64,000 bases of DNA from Chionis minor (taxonomy: Eukaryota > Chordata > Aves > Charadriiformes > Chionididae): assembly GCA_013398295.1 (NCBI GenBank), contig VZSF01001075.1, positions 806,001-870,000 on the forward strand, written 5' to 3'. Under the pieces are notes generated by a model. The model made no database searches. It was given only the letters and a program-made list of their open reading frames with translations, and had not been told where the DNA came from. The position numbers and the translations under genes are program-made. How positions within the stretch are numbered: position 1 is the first letter of the stretch; the number at the start of each line of letters is the position of its first letter. Positions 49,101-62,261 of this stretch are shown here, piece by piece.

Positions 49101-50279
49101 ACTCTAAATCTGGCAGGATACATTAAAAACTCCTTCTCTGCAAGAAGTGTACAGAAAAACCTCGTTCAATTCTTAGAAAGGAACATGCCTACCTCTACTT
49201 ACTACCATGCCAATAATACTTTTTTTTTTTTAATTTTGGATAAATTGGACTTCAGTAAGACTGAGCCAGAGAGCAGTATAGCCACTTTTCTGAATTACAA
49301 CGTGTACAGAGCATCAGTTATAGCAAATATTTCATAACCATCACATGGACTCATGTCAATGACAAAGATCATCAAAATGCATCAAACAGAATCTGAGCTC
49401 AGACAGGGAGTCAATCAAAAAAAGCTTATGCCAGGATGTAAAACAAAATTGCAAAAGCAATCTGCAGTAAAATTAAGCATTTTTATTTGTTTCTGGGCTT
49501 CCACACAATATCGTTCTCTCTTCTTACTAATAACAACGAATTCCAATATAGAAGGTTTTTTGAGAAGTGCGTATGTTCCTTTTACCTTCCCCAGCTTTGA
49601 CTTTTGTTGCATATGGCACAGAAGCTACTTTAGATGGAAGTGCACGATTACAATTCTACTGACAGTTGCTTCATTATATCAGGTTTGTGTTTATTGTTTG
49701 TCTTAAAGAACAGGGCCATTCACTTTTTATAGTTTACTTTTAAACTTTGTATTGATGTACAAATAATATTACATATAGTTGATTCCACTTATCAAAAGCG
49801 CAATATTCTTAACAGCTGGTTTAGCATTTTTTATACCGTGATGTTTAGTAAAGAGAAGCTTTAGGGTCCAAATTAATCGAAGTGGAATTGATGTGTAGGC
49901 AACAGTAAGTGTAAAGGTATAGTAAACACTTCTGCTGTTCATTCTTCAAAGATAAAATATTTGCCCCAGCTGAATCTTGTAACAAACTTAATTCTGAGCA
50001 TGTGCACCGAATAAAAAATAAACAAATACAGAAGAAGGTAGGTCACTTCAAACATCTGACGTTCTGTCTTTAAAATTTTATGGTACCAAGTGCTAGCTGT
50101 TACAAAGAGGAAGATAAATTAAGCTAAGCTAAGAGCTATGAAAAGTGCAGCCAGTTAGGGGAGGAGAGGAAAGCCTAGTAAGTAATAACATTTACTTCAT
50201 GGAACCTCCACCTTCTAGAGACACCCATCACTATCACCTAATTAGACCAAGCAACACGTTCATAATCATTGCTATGTAT
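40199..50279. other. Non-coding sequence, mostly AT-rich, one CpG islet
   Basis: No gene or repeat family is recognised across 10 kb. A CpG-dense islet lies at about 43405-43560. A near-palindrome with arms ATAGTTT/AAACTAT lies at about 42934-42959. A short TG run lies at about 45669-45682. The longest open frame (45015-45455, 146 codons) has no domain. T-runs occur near 41208 and 49220. Confidence 0.65.
46230..46259. repeat. 15-bp perfect tandem duplication
   Basis: ATTTCTGCAAATGGA occurs at 46230-46244 and directly again at 46245-46259 with no mismatch. This is a small slippage-type duplication in unique sequence. Confidence 0.9.
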
Positions 50280-50325
50280 TACACATGTGTGCACACTCAC
50301 GTATGTATACGTGTGTGCATATATA
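50280..50325. repeat. Alternating purine/pyrimidine tract (Z-DNA-prone)
   Basis: Positions 50280-50296 and 50298-50325 alternate purine and pyrimidine without interruption, apart from one break at 50297. The text mixes CACATGTGTGCACAC with CACGTATGTATACGTGTG and ends in ATATATA. CG, CA and TG steps favour the Z conformation. It is not a clean microsatellite. Confidence 0.8.
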
Positions 50326-53300
50326 GTGTATTTACATGCTAAAGAAGCTTAGTATTCTTAGATTGTATACTATCTAATTTTTTGCTGTATTTATTATTAA
50401 GAAAAAAAAGTTTGTGCTTGGTGAAACAATACAACTAGCCTCTATTTATTACATGCTGTTTACACTGTGGAAATGATTTTCTTTAGGTAACCATTTCCTG
50501 ACTCTATTTCCCACCCCCACCCCCCAAAGCCCCAATTGATGCATACCAGACCTGAAAGGCCCGTGTTATGGAACCACATCTAGCTTTGCAATGCATTTAG
50601 GTTTTATTCCTCATGCAAATTTTTCCTCAATGTAGAACAGCAAGAATAGGAACGGCTTCCCTTGGAAGGCACTTCCAATTTTCTAGCTTGGTTCAGTGTA
50701 CAAGGAATACTGAACATGAAAGGAGTTCCGTTTCCCCAAAGGCACAAAGTACTACAGTTACAATTGTTACGTTATTTCAGCATTCTCTGACCTCTTCTCA
50801 AACTAATAAATGGAGATGAGGAGTAGCCCATAGAGCTTTAACTTCCATTTTCTTTCAAAGGACAAAGACATTCCCGGAGTTTGAGCTGCCCACCACAGTC
50901 ACTCTAAAGGGCTGATGCGCAGAGAGTTGGCTCCTTGTCACCAGACAACCATCAGAGCCCAAATCTGAATCACAAGCACGCTCTTGACTCCTTGAACCTG
51001 AAATTTCTTAGTGTACTGTTTGTCTTGAGAAGAAGAATCATAAAATGACTTACTAAATAATTATGGCTTGAGAATAAATGTGTTAAAAGCACAAGCTGTT
51101 TAAAGACAAAACCCCTACTTGAATTCACAAATAACTTATTTACTGTAAATGCTTCTGCTCTAATCGGTAGGCATATTAGAAATCAATGTTGGAACACTGA
51201 AAATATTTTACTCAAGGGACAGAAATTTCCTGGGACAGCTCAAGACTGCAGAATAAATCTTCCAGCTAACGAAGAACCATCATAAATCTTTCCACATTTC
51301 ACTTAGTTGTTCAAGAAACATCTGTTGATACTGCCACAAGCAGCAAGTCTGGGACTGGGTAAACATATGTGCTTCTTGCAAAGCAGAATGGTGTCTTTGG
51401 AGTTATGCTGATTATTGTTTTCCCAGGAAGTTTGTATGTATTTGTTTTTCCACAAACACATCCCATATGAAACAACAATTCAAAATGAAGTCATTTGCCT
51501 TAACAGACTTCTCCCCTAAAGAACAAACTCCATGGCAGCTGTTGTGTTGTTTAACTCCCCTGTAAAGCAAAAGACGGGGAGGTGCTACAGGAAGAATCTG
51601 ACAACGACAGTGACCTGATCACCCACCTTTCGATATCAACCAGGAGCTTAACCCCACAAGGCAGTTTGAAGTAAGTGCTCCATTACCTGTACCTATAATA
51701 CAACAAATCTTGTAGACACTGGGCAACAGAGCTCAAGATGCAGCTTTCTTCTTCAGCACCAGTTTTCCTGTGCCATTTGGAATATATAGTTTCCCAAATA
51801 CACAGATATTACAGCAAACAGCGACGGAAGAAAAAAATATTGTATAGGTGGGATGCTAACAGTTTTATACACTTGTTTTTAACATGTTAAGTAATGTATA
51901 ATGCACTTTTTCATATTCATTTTAGGATATTCAAGTACAGGACACTAAAGCTTACCAGTCAGAGAATACATGATTTTTTCCTCATTACGTGGAGTTTTTC
52001 GTGAGAAACTTTCACTGTGTTTTTAGGGACGTTCTTCATGACCAAACTATTTCTTTCTCTAACATTCAGATACTTTTGTTGTGGTTTTGTAAAACCCGAA
52101 GTCTTACTTCAGTATGAGACCTTAAAAATAAATTGGGTAAAAAGTTAGTTGAGAATTAAGTATATCTGTGGAAAAACAATTGTGTTTCTACAGAACACTG
52201 TCAACACTCCCCCTGCATCTCTTCGCCACATAAAATTCATTCCGAAATAAACCAGTTCAGCTTTTGATTTCATGAATAGCAAGCCAAATTTTAAGTAAAT
52301 TAATTTAAGCATCCCCCTTATAAAACAGATACTTGAGTTGATGAAAACTGCTCAGTACTTTTACTTACAATTATGAATGCCTTTGCATTTCTTTGCTACA
52401 CTTTTTGTGTTACACCCTGCAGTTCAGAATCCATGCATTAGTAAAATCAATAATTACACGCGGCCTAATTTGGAACAGTCTTAACTGCGAGTATAGCTTT
52501 CAGTACAGTTAAACAAGGTTTTTCTTTCTGAATGAATTTATCACTTCAAACTCCCTATCACAGATATAAAATGGACTGGACAGTAAAACTTAATATACTT
52601 TACCAACACACTGCTAAGTTTAGCAGCATAACAGAATTTTTCATTAAACTTCTACTCATTTAGTAAACTTAGTGGGAGTATTCAAACCGCATGCTTTTGA
52701 AAATGTCAGTGACAGATCATAAAAAGGAACCAAAAATTGATTTTACTCTTTAGGTTAAATATTGCTTGTATGTTTACATTCTCTGTTGCACCATGTGTTA
52801 TGGTATCTTTTGGATAAATATCTACATATTTTGTAAGTACAACAAATTTACTGCATACAGTAATAAAACAGGTATCTGGGGAAGTACCTAGTAGGACTTC
52901 ATTTCTCAGAGCTGTCCCGAAATTAAACTTTTAGCCTGTACATCAGTAATGGTACTGAATATTGAACTCGAATTTCATGCAATAATTAGCTTTAAAAAAG
53001 GACTAATGTTTCTGAATGTCTGTCAGCTTGGATGATGTGAAATCCTGGGTGATATTATATAGAATACGTGCACACCACGTACATGGCTTCCCCTCCCCGA
53101 GCGACTGAAGTCCGTGAAACTGTTAGTCGTAATGATTGCTGGTAACTCCACTCTCTCCTCAATTAGTAAAATGGGTTTTTCAGCTATGTTTGGAGTAGTC
53201 AGGATTCTGGCAGCGAATGATGACTAGTACAGTTGTTTTATGCATCTGTCTTAATGAAGAGCCAAGACAGGGAGATTACAACTTTTAAGAAGGATGCCGA

Positions 53301-54802
53301 ATAGCAATTTGTTTATACATTTCCTACATGCTTCTAGCGCTTTTACTTCTGATGGGGCAGCTTTTCCATTTTTTGCGCAATACATTGCAGAAACAAACGT
53401 TGGAGGTGGATTGAAAGATGTAGAGCAATACCAAAGAGATAAAGTGAAATAAGACAACAGCTTTAACACTTCCAGAGAACAAAGAGCTGAAGTATTGACT
53501 AGCTAGGTTACAGAGAGATATCACCATCCAAGTTAATTACATTTTGCACGTCAGCTTTGCGACTGGATAACAAAGTCCTGGTTATGTTTATGTATCATGA
53601 CTCCAAGATTTGAAACAAGTAAAAGGACGAAGGAAATCACCAGCGCTGTCATTTTTTCCCCTGCCACTAATGCAAGAGAAAAAGAGAAGATGTTTATATG
53701 GTGTGACTGACATAAGACTTAAGCTTTAAGGGAGCATAACCGTTTATCCTTGTTTACAGCAAAAGAGAAGGATAAGGAACTGTTTTGTGATAGCAGAGGC
53801 AGAGCTTCCATTATTAAACACAGTCTTCCCAGAAACTGAAGCATGTGTATTTTAGAAACACACAAACAAACAAACAAAGATTGGGTAAGATACTTCAAGA
53901 AACTAAGAGAGTAGATACACAATTACTCAGACCCAAAAAAGCTAAAATGTAAGCATAACGCCGGTTATGCCACGCACATATGGAGGACACCCAAGTTGTT
54001 TAAGAAGCAGTATTTGACTCAGTGGTTGCACTCTTTGTACTCCGAATAGATCCCGAGGAAAAGATAAGGTAATCTGCTTCTTGAGGCTTCTATGAAAGTC
54101 AGGAAACCGACTCTTTATGATAAGTAAAGGTCCCGTCAAAATTCACTGATCCAAATTCAATTTCAGGCAGTCGTGACAATTTGTATTCCCAGAAAGAGCT
54201 CGGTTTGCATCTCCAGTTCTGTCCTAAGCCTTTATTGTAGCAGGTTTGCTTTCCAACAGCTGCTGAATTTCTCTGCAGAAGTGCCTCTGTTGATTAGGAC
54301 ATGAGCACAAATGAATTAAGAATAGAAGAGTTGATTTAAAGTGGGCGGCTGTAACTTTATTAACTTTTGTCACAAGCGGAGATATTACACTGAAATGTTT
54401 TTACTTTGTTCAATACGTTGCTAACAGTGCTCCAAGCAAAATAAATATTACACAGCCTAGGCATTCTGATAGTTACGTCTTTCAACAAAAAAGGAGGAAA
54501 GCAAGTACAAAAGAGCTATCTTAATCAGAAAGGATTTAAGGTACCTTTTTTATTATTTTAATAAACCACTATTGTTCATTATCTCTTTAATCTTCTGTAT
54601 TACACTGGAAGTAATCTACCCATCTTAGCTGAAAACTGTGACAAAAATACAAATCCAATCTAAATAAGAAATGTACAACTCCCTACTCCCCGGGAGGCTG
54701 GCTCTGAACATCCAGGCTGCTATGTAGAAGACACCTTGGCAATTTAGGTTCCCTAGAAAAATGTATTCCTGATTGCGTATCTTAGCAGTTGGCCAGATGC
54801 AC
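50326..54802. other. Non-coding AT-rich unique sequence
   Basis: No gene or repeat family is recognised. From about 50820 to 53250 no open frame of 60 codons or more exists on either strand, which supports a non-coding reading. A (CAAA)4 microsatellite lies at 53863-53878. Confidence 0.7.
53863..53878 (+). repeat. (CAAA)4 microsatellite
   Basis: Four perfect copies of CAAA preceded by a short ACACA stretch. Too short to be a strong polymorphic marker. Confidence 0.9.
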
Positions 54803-54824
54803 GGTATCGTAGGAATACGATACC
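54803..54824. repeat. 9-bp-arm inverted repeat with GGAA loop
   Basis: GGTATCGTA at 54803-54811 is the exact reverse complement of TACGATACC at 54816-54824, with the tetraloop GGAA between them. Unlike the other inverted repeats in the window it contains CpG and is not AT-only, which makes it less expected by chance. Confidence 0.8.
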
Positions 54825-57800
54825 TGCACTTTAGAGCAGGACAGGTGAGGTGGCCTCAGCCAGAACGGCTCCACCGCCCTGTTGCCACATGTATACAAAG
54901 GAGGAGACTACAGAGATGAGCAGCTCTGCTCTCCTGTACCGGCATCTGGCCAGCGGTGGGCAGGTAGATCTGGTCAAGGTGAAATAAAGTGGGAAAGGAC
55001 CTGAACTCAAGGGTTCGGTTCCGAGGGTCAGCCTTCTCCCTACCTGTGTGAACACAGGCACTCTCTGTCTGGGCAGGCAGGAAGATTAAAACCGCAGCAG
55101 AACCTACACGCTTGCACTGAGAAGGGTCCAAACTCTGCCACGCACTACTCAAATACACAAAGAAAGGCAGCTGCAAAGATTCCAAGAATAAATAGCACGA
55201 GTTTTTAAATCTTACACAGTTTATAACAATATTACTAATTGTTCTCTGACACTTGGACACGTAATCTAAAAACACACATATTACTTTATCCTCTCATGCT
55301 TCAAATGCAACCAGTGAACTGTGTTTCTAGCAGAGGCAGGCTTTTTTGCAGCGAGACACCACTGCTGTGGTATCAGTTATTTATATTTGCATGACAAACA
55401 GTTACTGGCTCTTTGCCTAACGCGTTGGTGTTGGAACATTTGGTCCAAACAGCGCGTCTGCCAGCTAAGAACTGCGCTGAATCTGTCAGAAGGCGTTAGA
55501 TAAATGTGTCACCCTTGACAGCCTGCATGTGTATAATCTGAACTACAATAAGTGCAAGTTATTGACCACAATGCAGTCTGTACTAGGATCGCACACACTT
55601 CCCACGCAGACATAAATAGTGATTGCAGCTATAGACCCATTTCTATTTTCTGACTGAGGGTGTTGTACTGTTGCCCACCACTTTGAATACTATTTCAATT
55701 TCACGCAAGCAACAGAAGTGGGCCAAAACCAGCCTCTACAGTCAAAAAAAATAACAAACAAAATAAACATAAACCCCCCCATGCTCCTATCCCTGGGACT
55801 AAAAATGTGTCACACACATCAGGATATTAAATACCATAAGCAAGTTCTCTACCCACCTTCCTCTTAGAGTCTACCATGCTCACAACGTGTCACTACAGAA
55901 TACCTTTTCCCCTCGTCAACATATGCGAAGTGAGTAGCTCGGGCAATCAAATCCTACAAACCAACCAAACGAGCTACCAGAACCCTCACCGGTCACTCTT
56001 TTCCCTTTGGCTGTATGCGGCCAGACGTACCCACATCCGCCTGTTCAGCCTGTGCTGAGATTGCTGTCATAAGGCAGAGCTCGGGGTGGCAGCGCGGGCT
56101 GTTGGTGACGGCTGTTCTCTGCTCCGCTCAGACCCTGACCCTACTCACTTTCAACTCAGCAGGGGCTGGCTTTCAAAGAAAAGATGAGTAAGCCCAAAGG
56201 TGCCCACAGTACAGGCACTATCAGGCAAATACTCTTCCGGTGGGATTCCAGTGATTTTAAGGAAAACCTATTTTTGGTGCCTGACTCAAACGCAGACAAA
56301 CATTCTGCAGACAAAGCAAATAGAATGAATTGTAATAATTGAAGACAGCATGAGCCCTCACTGTTAATTTGGGGAAAGGGATCTTGCAAACTGAACAGTT
56401 ACCATCTGAAGCAATGACAACGAACTTACCAGCAATTTATATAAATACCAACCAAATGTAATAGGAATTTAACTGAACAGCAGACGGAAAGGAAAAAAGT
56501 CGTCTACGCTTTTGCAGAACTACTTACCATAAATGAAGCCAGCAGGGTATCTACTGAGTGACATCATACTTAGATAATAAATAGATCTGCCCTGGCAAAA
56601 TTATGACCCAAGAGTGTAAAACACTTTTTGAAAGCTTAAAAAAATAAGTAAGAGTATGCAGTTTTTATTTGTCCTGTTCTCTGGAATACTAGGAAGTGAC
56701 TGACAAAATCCCATCTTTGCATCTTTATACTACACTACGGACACTCATTCTGTTGATTTTTAACACTCTGTTCCTCAACTTTAAACAAGAATTAACTATA
56801 TTGTCCTCTTTTGTTGTTATTTCGTTTCCTCTTGGGATGCTGAGCATTTAAGTCAATAAAAACAAGTGATTGTCCTTATCAAAACAGAAGGCTTAACTTG
56901 CTTGGAGGTTTCTGAAGCATGATTTCTACTTTCAGTATGCTCGTGGTTACTGCAGCGGTCAACACAGCTCACCTCACTGCAGTCGATTATGGCAAAACTA
57001 CGTGCATGTATTTTACCTCAACCTTCAACATACTTAAGCACAGAAATTAACCTGCTGAACCATACTTAATTATAGCCCCTGGAAGAAAAGGACAGTTCAG
57101 TGCCTGTCCTCAAGATCAGATTCCCATCTCCTGCAAAGAGTTGCCCCATGTGAGAACCCTGGCGGGGCCCGAGCAAACTCTCGACAGGTTAGTGCAGCCG
57201 CACAACCGAGCGCCCGCGTCTGCAGGAGACAGCAACGACAGAGCTCCCCAGGTCGGCAGCCACAGCAGAGACCGTTCTGTCAAAGAGACGAGCACACAAG
57301 TCTTCTTGCAGACCCAGATGTGCCAGACAAAAAGCTGCTGCCAACTTCCTTGCAACCGTTCCTGCCTTCTCCTCCCAAAACTACTTTTGTGAATGCCATT
57401 CTCGCTTGCTGTCAGCCAGAATGAGCAGGATGGCTTCAGCCAATTTCTAGAGCAAGTCTCTCGGAATCCAGCTTTCTGCCTGAAATGGGTCAGGGACCTT
57501 TCAAAAGAGCAATTGTGCCAGTAGGGGAGAAGACCCTACAGGGGAGAACAGCAGGGAGGAGGGCATCACTTACAGATGATAATTGCTTCCATAGGCAAAA
57601 TGAGCAGCAGAAGAGGACATCTGTCGCTGGCCTGTGACTGTTTATGAGCTCCTAGTTAAGCACATGCCCAGCTGACTGCAGACCGCAATTACCGCAGCCC
57701 CGCCACGTACCTACCGAGCTGCGCAGGCACGTGCCGCACTTCCCCTCTCCTCTCCCACACCAACCGAAACCTCAGCTTCCTCTGCACCGAGTCTGCCCGT

Positions 57801-58275
57801 GTGGAACGCAGACTGCAATAAAGCAGAGTCAAAGAATTATTAATATTTCACCGATCTTTTCACCCGCGTTTTAACGATTTTACTTTCCGTACAATTTGAA
57901 AGTACTTTTCTGAGAATCCTTTGAATTATTTATCTATCGTACAGTAAGGCCGACCTAGAACACCAATAAATATGTAGATACTGAATGTGAAAGTGCTTTG
58001 TCTATTTGCCATTGTGCTATTTGTACAGAATTCTTGAATAACAAGAAAATACGACTACCAGCAATAAAACTCATCTTTTTTTGATATTTGAGGGTTCACA
58101 GACCGTTTGAAAATGCACCATGCTCAGTCTTATGCTAGTAAAATTACACTTTGCCTCTCAAACTAACAAGCATTTCCATTAAACATAGCATTCTCAGCAA
58201 GATGTTTTCTCAATAGTGAATACTTTGATTGACAAAGGATTAAATTACTGCTGAGCCATTCATTATTTATGGCTC

Positions 58276-58296
58276 TTAACACCTTTTAGGTGTTAA
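58276..58296. repeat. 9-bp-arm inverted repeat
   Basis: TTAACACCT at 58276-58284 is the exact reverse complement of AGGTGTTAA at 58288-58296, with a TTT spacer. AGGTGTTA-type text also resembles a T-box half-site arrangement, but one occurrence is weak evidence. Confidence 0.7.
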
Positions 58297-61200
58297 ATTT
58301 ACCTTTTCACATCTCTACTGTGCAAGATATCTGCTCCCACGTTGTTAACATCCTATGTTTTATACCAGTGATGACATTTCAACATACAATGGAATAAAAC
58401 CAATGCCTTTTTGAATATAATACTAAAGGGTTTATTTTTTTCAAATTTATATTTCATAATTTCACAGTTTGTGGGTTTTTTTCCTCCCAGAATGGATTCA
58501 AAGAAAGAATTTTAGAAGAAAAGCAATGCTGAATATGGTGTTTTTCTTGCTGCCCCCTGCAATTTGACATGATAAAATAAATATTTTTTCTGTACTCTCT
58601 AGCAAAGTCTATAGACACTGCTGTTTCTTTCAATAGCAATGGCAAACAGTAATGGACATAACACATAAATGCCTTGAGTCAAGGAGGGACTCCCTTAAGC
58701 ACTATGAATAATAAACTAAAAGGGTCTCTGTATATCTGTGCAATCAAATATAGCATATAATTAAACAGAATAAATATAATTATCACCTGAATTTTGTCTT
58801 ATACTAAAGAAAATCATTATATTGTTGCAGTAGTACAGTTAAAAACCATTGAGACTATCAGAGCATCACAGTGTATTTGTACAGACAGGAAGTGTTCAAA
58901 TGTTTTAATAAGGTGCTCTGCAGTAACAACTTCAGTGTGTTCCCAAATCACAGAATTAATTTACAGCCCTTTATAAAACTAAATGGATTTAATAAAGTCT
59001 GATCATAAATTAACACCAACAACTGATGTAAACTGCACTGTTAGTGAAATTTACTTCAGTTATGTCACTATTTACAGTATTATAAACCGTAATTTTAACA
59101 TATTGTGGGCTGAAGGGCAATCTGTTTAATACAGGAAACAGATTCGAAGGCACGGAGGTGACCTATTTGCAGAATTCTCCCAAATCCCAGGACAATTATT
59201 AGAGAAGCACTTATATGTAATCTTGACAAAAGCAGTGGAATGTGGCACTGTAGCAATGTGCTTTCTTGAGAGATCTTTTAATTAAACACATGCAAAGGAA
59301 AAGGTTAAGTGAAAAATAAATAGTTCCTAAACAGGCATGATGATCAGAGCTTAACCCACACCGAAGTGGCAGAAGACGGCTGCAGTACTAAGTACGACCT
59401 CAGGAGCTAGACTGGCCACAGGAAGCCTCAGAGTCCTATGAAGTACACATCTATGTGACTCAATATAGTCATCTTCACATGGAGCATATTCAGAGACTCA
59501 ATAAAATACGTATGCAAGTATTCAACTCCATATGACACCACAACAACTTGCTTTGCTATTTCCTCCTTTTGAAAAACATTTCCATCAGAACATTTTTAAG
59601 GCAACTCCAATCCACTGCTTCAAGATTCGGAACTACCACTCTCGTAACTGGAAGAACTATATAAATCTTCCAGGAAGCCCAGGCAAAATTCAGATTAGTC
59701 AGTTTGGTTTTGTGCGTGAATTTTCTGTTGTCTTTTGATGATATTTCATTCAATGAGTTAGTTGAAGTGGGATCTATTTTTCAGATGTTAAACCATGAGG
59801 CGGGCAATGGATCAAAACCGTATGATCAACTTGCCCGAACAACACATAATTCTATTTGCTTTTGGGAAGGAGGAGCTCTCCACCAGCTACAAATGAAGCT
59901 GGTGTGTACACTTCCTCAGGATGAAAACTGGTACTTCACTAAGACCTTTGGAAAATTACTTAAAAGGTAACAGGAGAGTCTGTTCTTCCAAATGTATTTA
60001 TAAGGTAGCACACGAAAGTAATGAAATGTAGCGAAGAACAAGAATCCTCAGGAAGACAACTCCTCAGAAAATTGAGAACCTCAGGTTCACATCCGAGTCA
60101 GGTGACTTAGAGGAGTCCAGAGAGGACATCCATCTGCAGTCAGTACTTCCTGCTGTTTCAACTGGTTGTAAGTGGCTTGTCCATCATCACGTACAACTTA
60201 GTGCCTCATCTTTCTAAGTTCCATACCACTGCTTCTTTAAATCCTATTGGGAATACACTCTGAATTTTCCAATGTGTAAAACCTTAATTAGAAACACCAA
60301 ATGTGCCTTTCTAAATCTCATCCCAGTAGACAAAAGACCGTGCAGATTCAAACTGAGATATACACACTAGAAATAAAGATTCAACTGGAATTCACGTGCT
60401 TTAATCCACTAGAGTAACACTCAAAATTCTCATCTACTCCTTACAAACACATCCATTTTAACCAGTAATATTTCGGGTGTTACAGACATGCTTTTCTGCA
60501 CATGCCCAGAAGGATCACAGTCTTATCAGAGCTGAGCAGGTTGGTATCATCTCACACAGGCTCCCTGCAGAATCTTCAGCGTAGGTGCTCTCCTGCTACG
60601 TTCCCCAAAGGAACACTGGGGAAGGTACGACAGCATAAAGCACAGCACCAGATGCTACTTTCATTCAAAAACACAGCTGTGAGTGGGAAGAGGCAGTGTT
60701 CCGCATTTATCCATGCAGTGGTGAAACCAGACCTAAGCTAGAATAAGCAGGCCCTTCTGCTTGGTCTCTACCTCAGCAGCATTTGTCTTCACCACTAGAG
60801 AAAGGGGGTCTCCTCTCTCCTCCTAGCCCAGCCAAATTGTCTCATATTCTTCATCAGGTCCAATTATACGGGACCTAAATACATTGACAGTTTAGATGCT
60901 GCTGTGGAGCTCATCTTCTGCTCCCTCTTCCTCCTACCAAATCTTTTTTACCCTGGCGACAATCTTCATGTGGACAGGCTCCAGCTCGTCTGATTCCTTG
61001 ACAAGGTAATTCAACATACTAACCCAGAAAAACCGTTTTTCTGGAGAAGATGGGGATTGGGTTTGGTTTTTCTGGATCCACTAGTTGAATCAGCTCAATA
61101 AATGGTCAGCAAAGCACCAGACTGCAGACGGGCACTAGCAGCCATGCAGCTGGGAGCAGAACTGCTCTATGGAAGTGGGGGTTACACCGCGCTCTGTCCT

Positions 61201-62229
61201 GCTGGAAGACGCAGGGTGACAGAAAAGACAGCACAGATGGTTTTGAAAAAAGTGGTCGGGACCTATGACAAAGAGGGTTTCCGCAATGTGAATCTCAGTA
61301 TGAAGACAGGTGCTTTCTACCCCAAAGGCAAGCAATAAAAACTTCGGAGAGCTATGACTTAACCTGAAAAGGAATATTTTGATATTTCTGTTAATACTTA
61401 TATCAAATGTGCAATATTAAGTTCTCTTCTATTCATTCCTTAAGTTTCCGGGACCAGCTTTCCAGGTTTCTCCTTTACCCGAGTGCCCTGTGGATATTCT
61501 AGTTCCAAACCCACCTAATCAATTCAGCATTTATGAATAATGCTGACTATATTTATAACTTATGGGCTCTTAAACACAAAATCAGATAAAAGATATAAAA
61601 AGGAACAATAATTACTTTTGTTACCTGTTTTCCTCCGAGGAAAGAATTTATCAAGCTAAGATAAAAAACAGTCCTCTCTTTAAAAAAAAAAAAATCTTAA
61701 TCTTATTCTCTAAAAGATATTGGTTTGGCATATTTTCAAACAGTATGAAAATAGGAAATAATACTGTTAATGAAAACATCTAAACAGCCTAAGGTATTTG
61801 ACCTTTCACAAAGCTCACTATAAATAGCTTCCAATGCTGTGACTTACACTCTGCAACTGCAACAGATTGATAAGGAACAATGGCAATGCTAAGGGAGGAA
61901 AACAGATCCTGAAACGCTATCCAGTATTTCAGATACGACAATGTAAAACATTCCTGTTAATACACTGTGAATACCAAGGTGGTTGAATTCAGTCATGTGA
62001 TGAACTACTTGAAAAGGATATCAGAAACGCACCGGGATAAACAAGGAGGGAAAAATGACTCTTCTTTCTGTAAAAGCAAGTTCCATTTGTTTTGAAATAA
62101 CCTGTTTCTTTCAATAATTTCCTAAATAACCTGTGACTCTGCGTTACGTGACTTTAGGCAGTATCTTAAGTAATACAAGTCTCAGCCTAACCAGAGACAA
62201 GGCGAGGAGAAAGACAATAAAAAACAGAA

Positions 62230-62261
62230 GATAGGGTGGAATAATGATAGGGTGGAATAAT
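62230..62261. repeat. 16-bp perfect tandem duplication
   Basis: GATAGGGTGGAATAAT occurs at 62230-62245 and immediately again at 62246-62261 without mismatch. It is a recent-looking slippage duplication. Confidence 0.9.

Noticed and set aside
54856..55275. 139-codon open frame, minus strand
   Set aside because: Overlaps another minus-strand frame in a GC-richer patch and shows no domain.
61073..61085. GGATCCACTAGTT, identical to part of a common cloning-vector polylinker
   Set aside because: Only 13 bases match and the flanks do not continue as vector, so contamination is unlikely.
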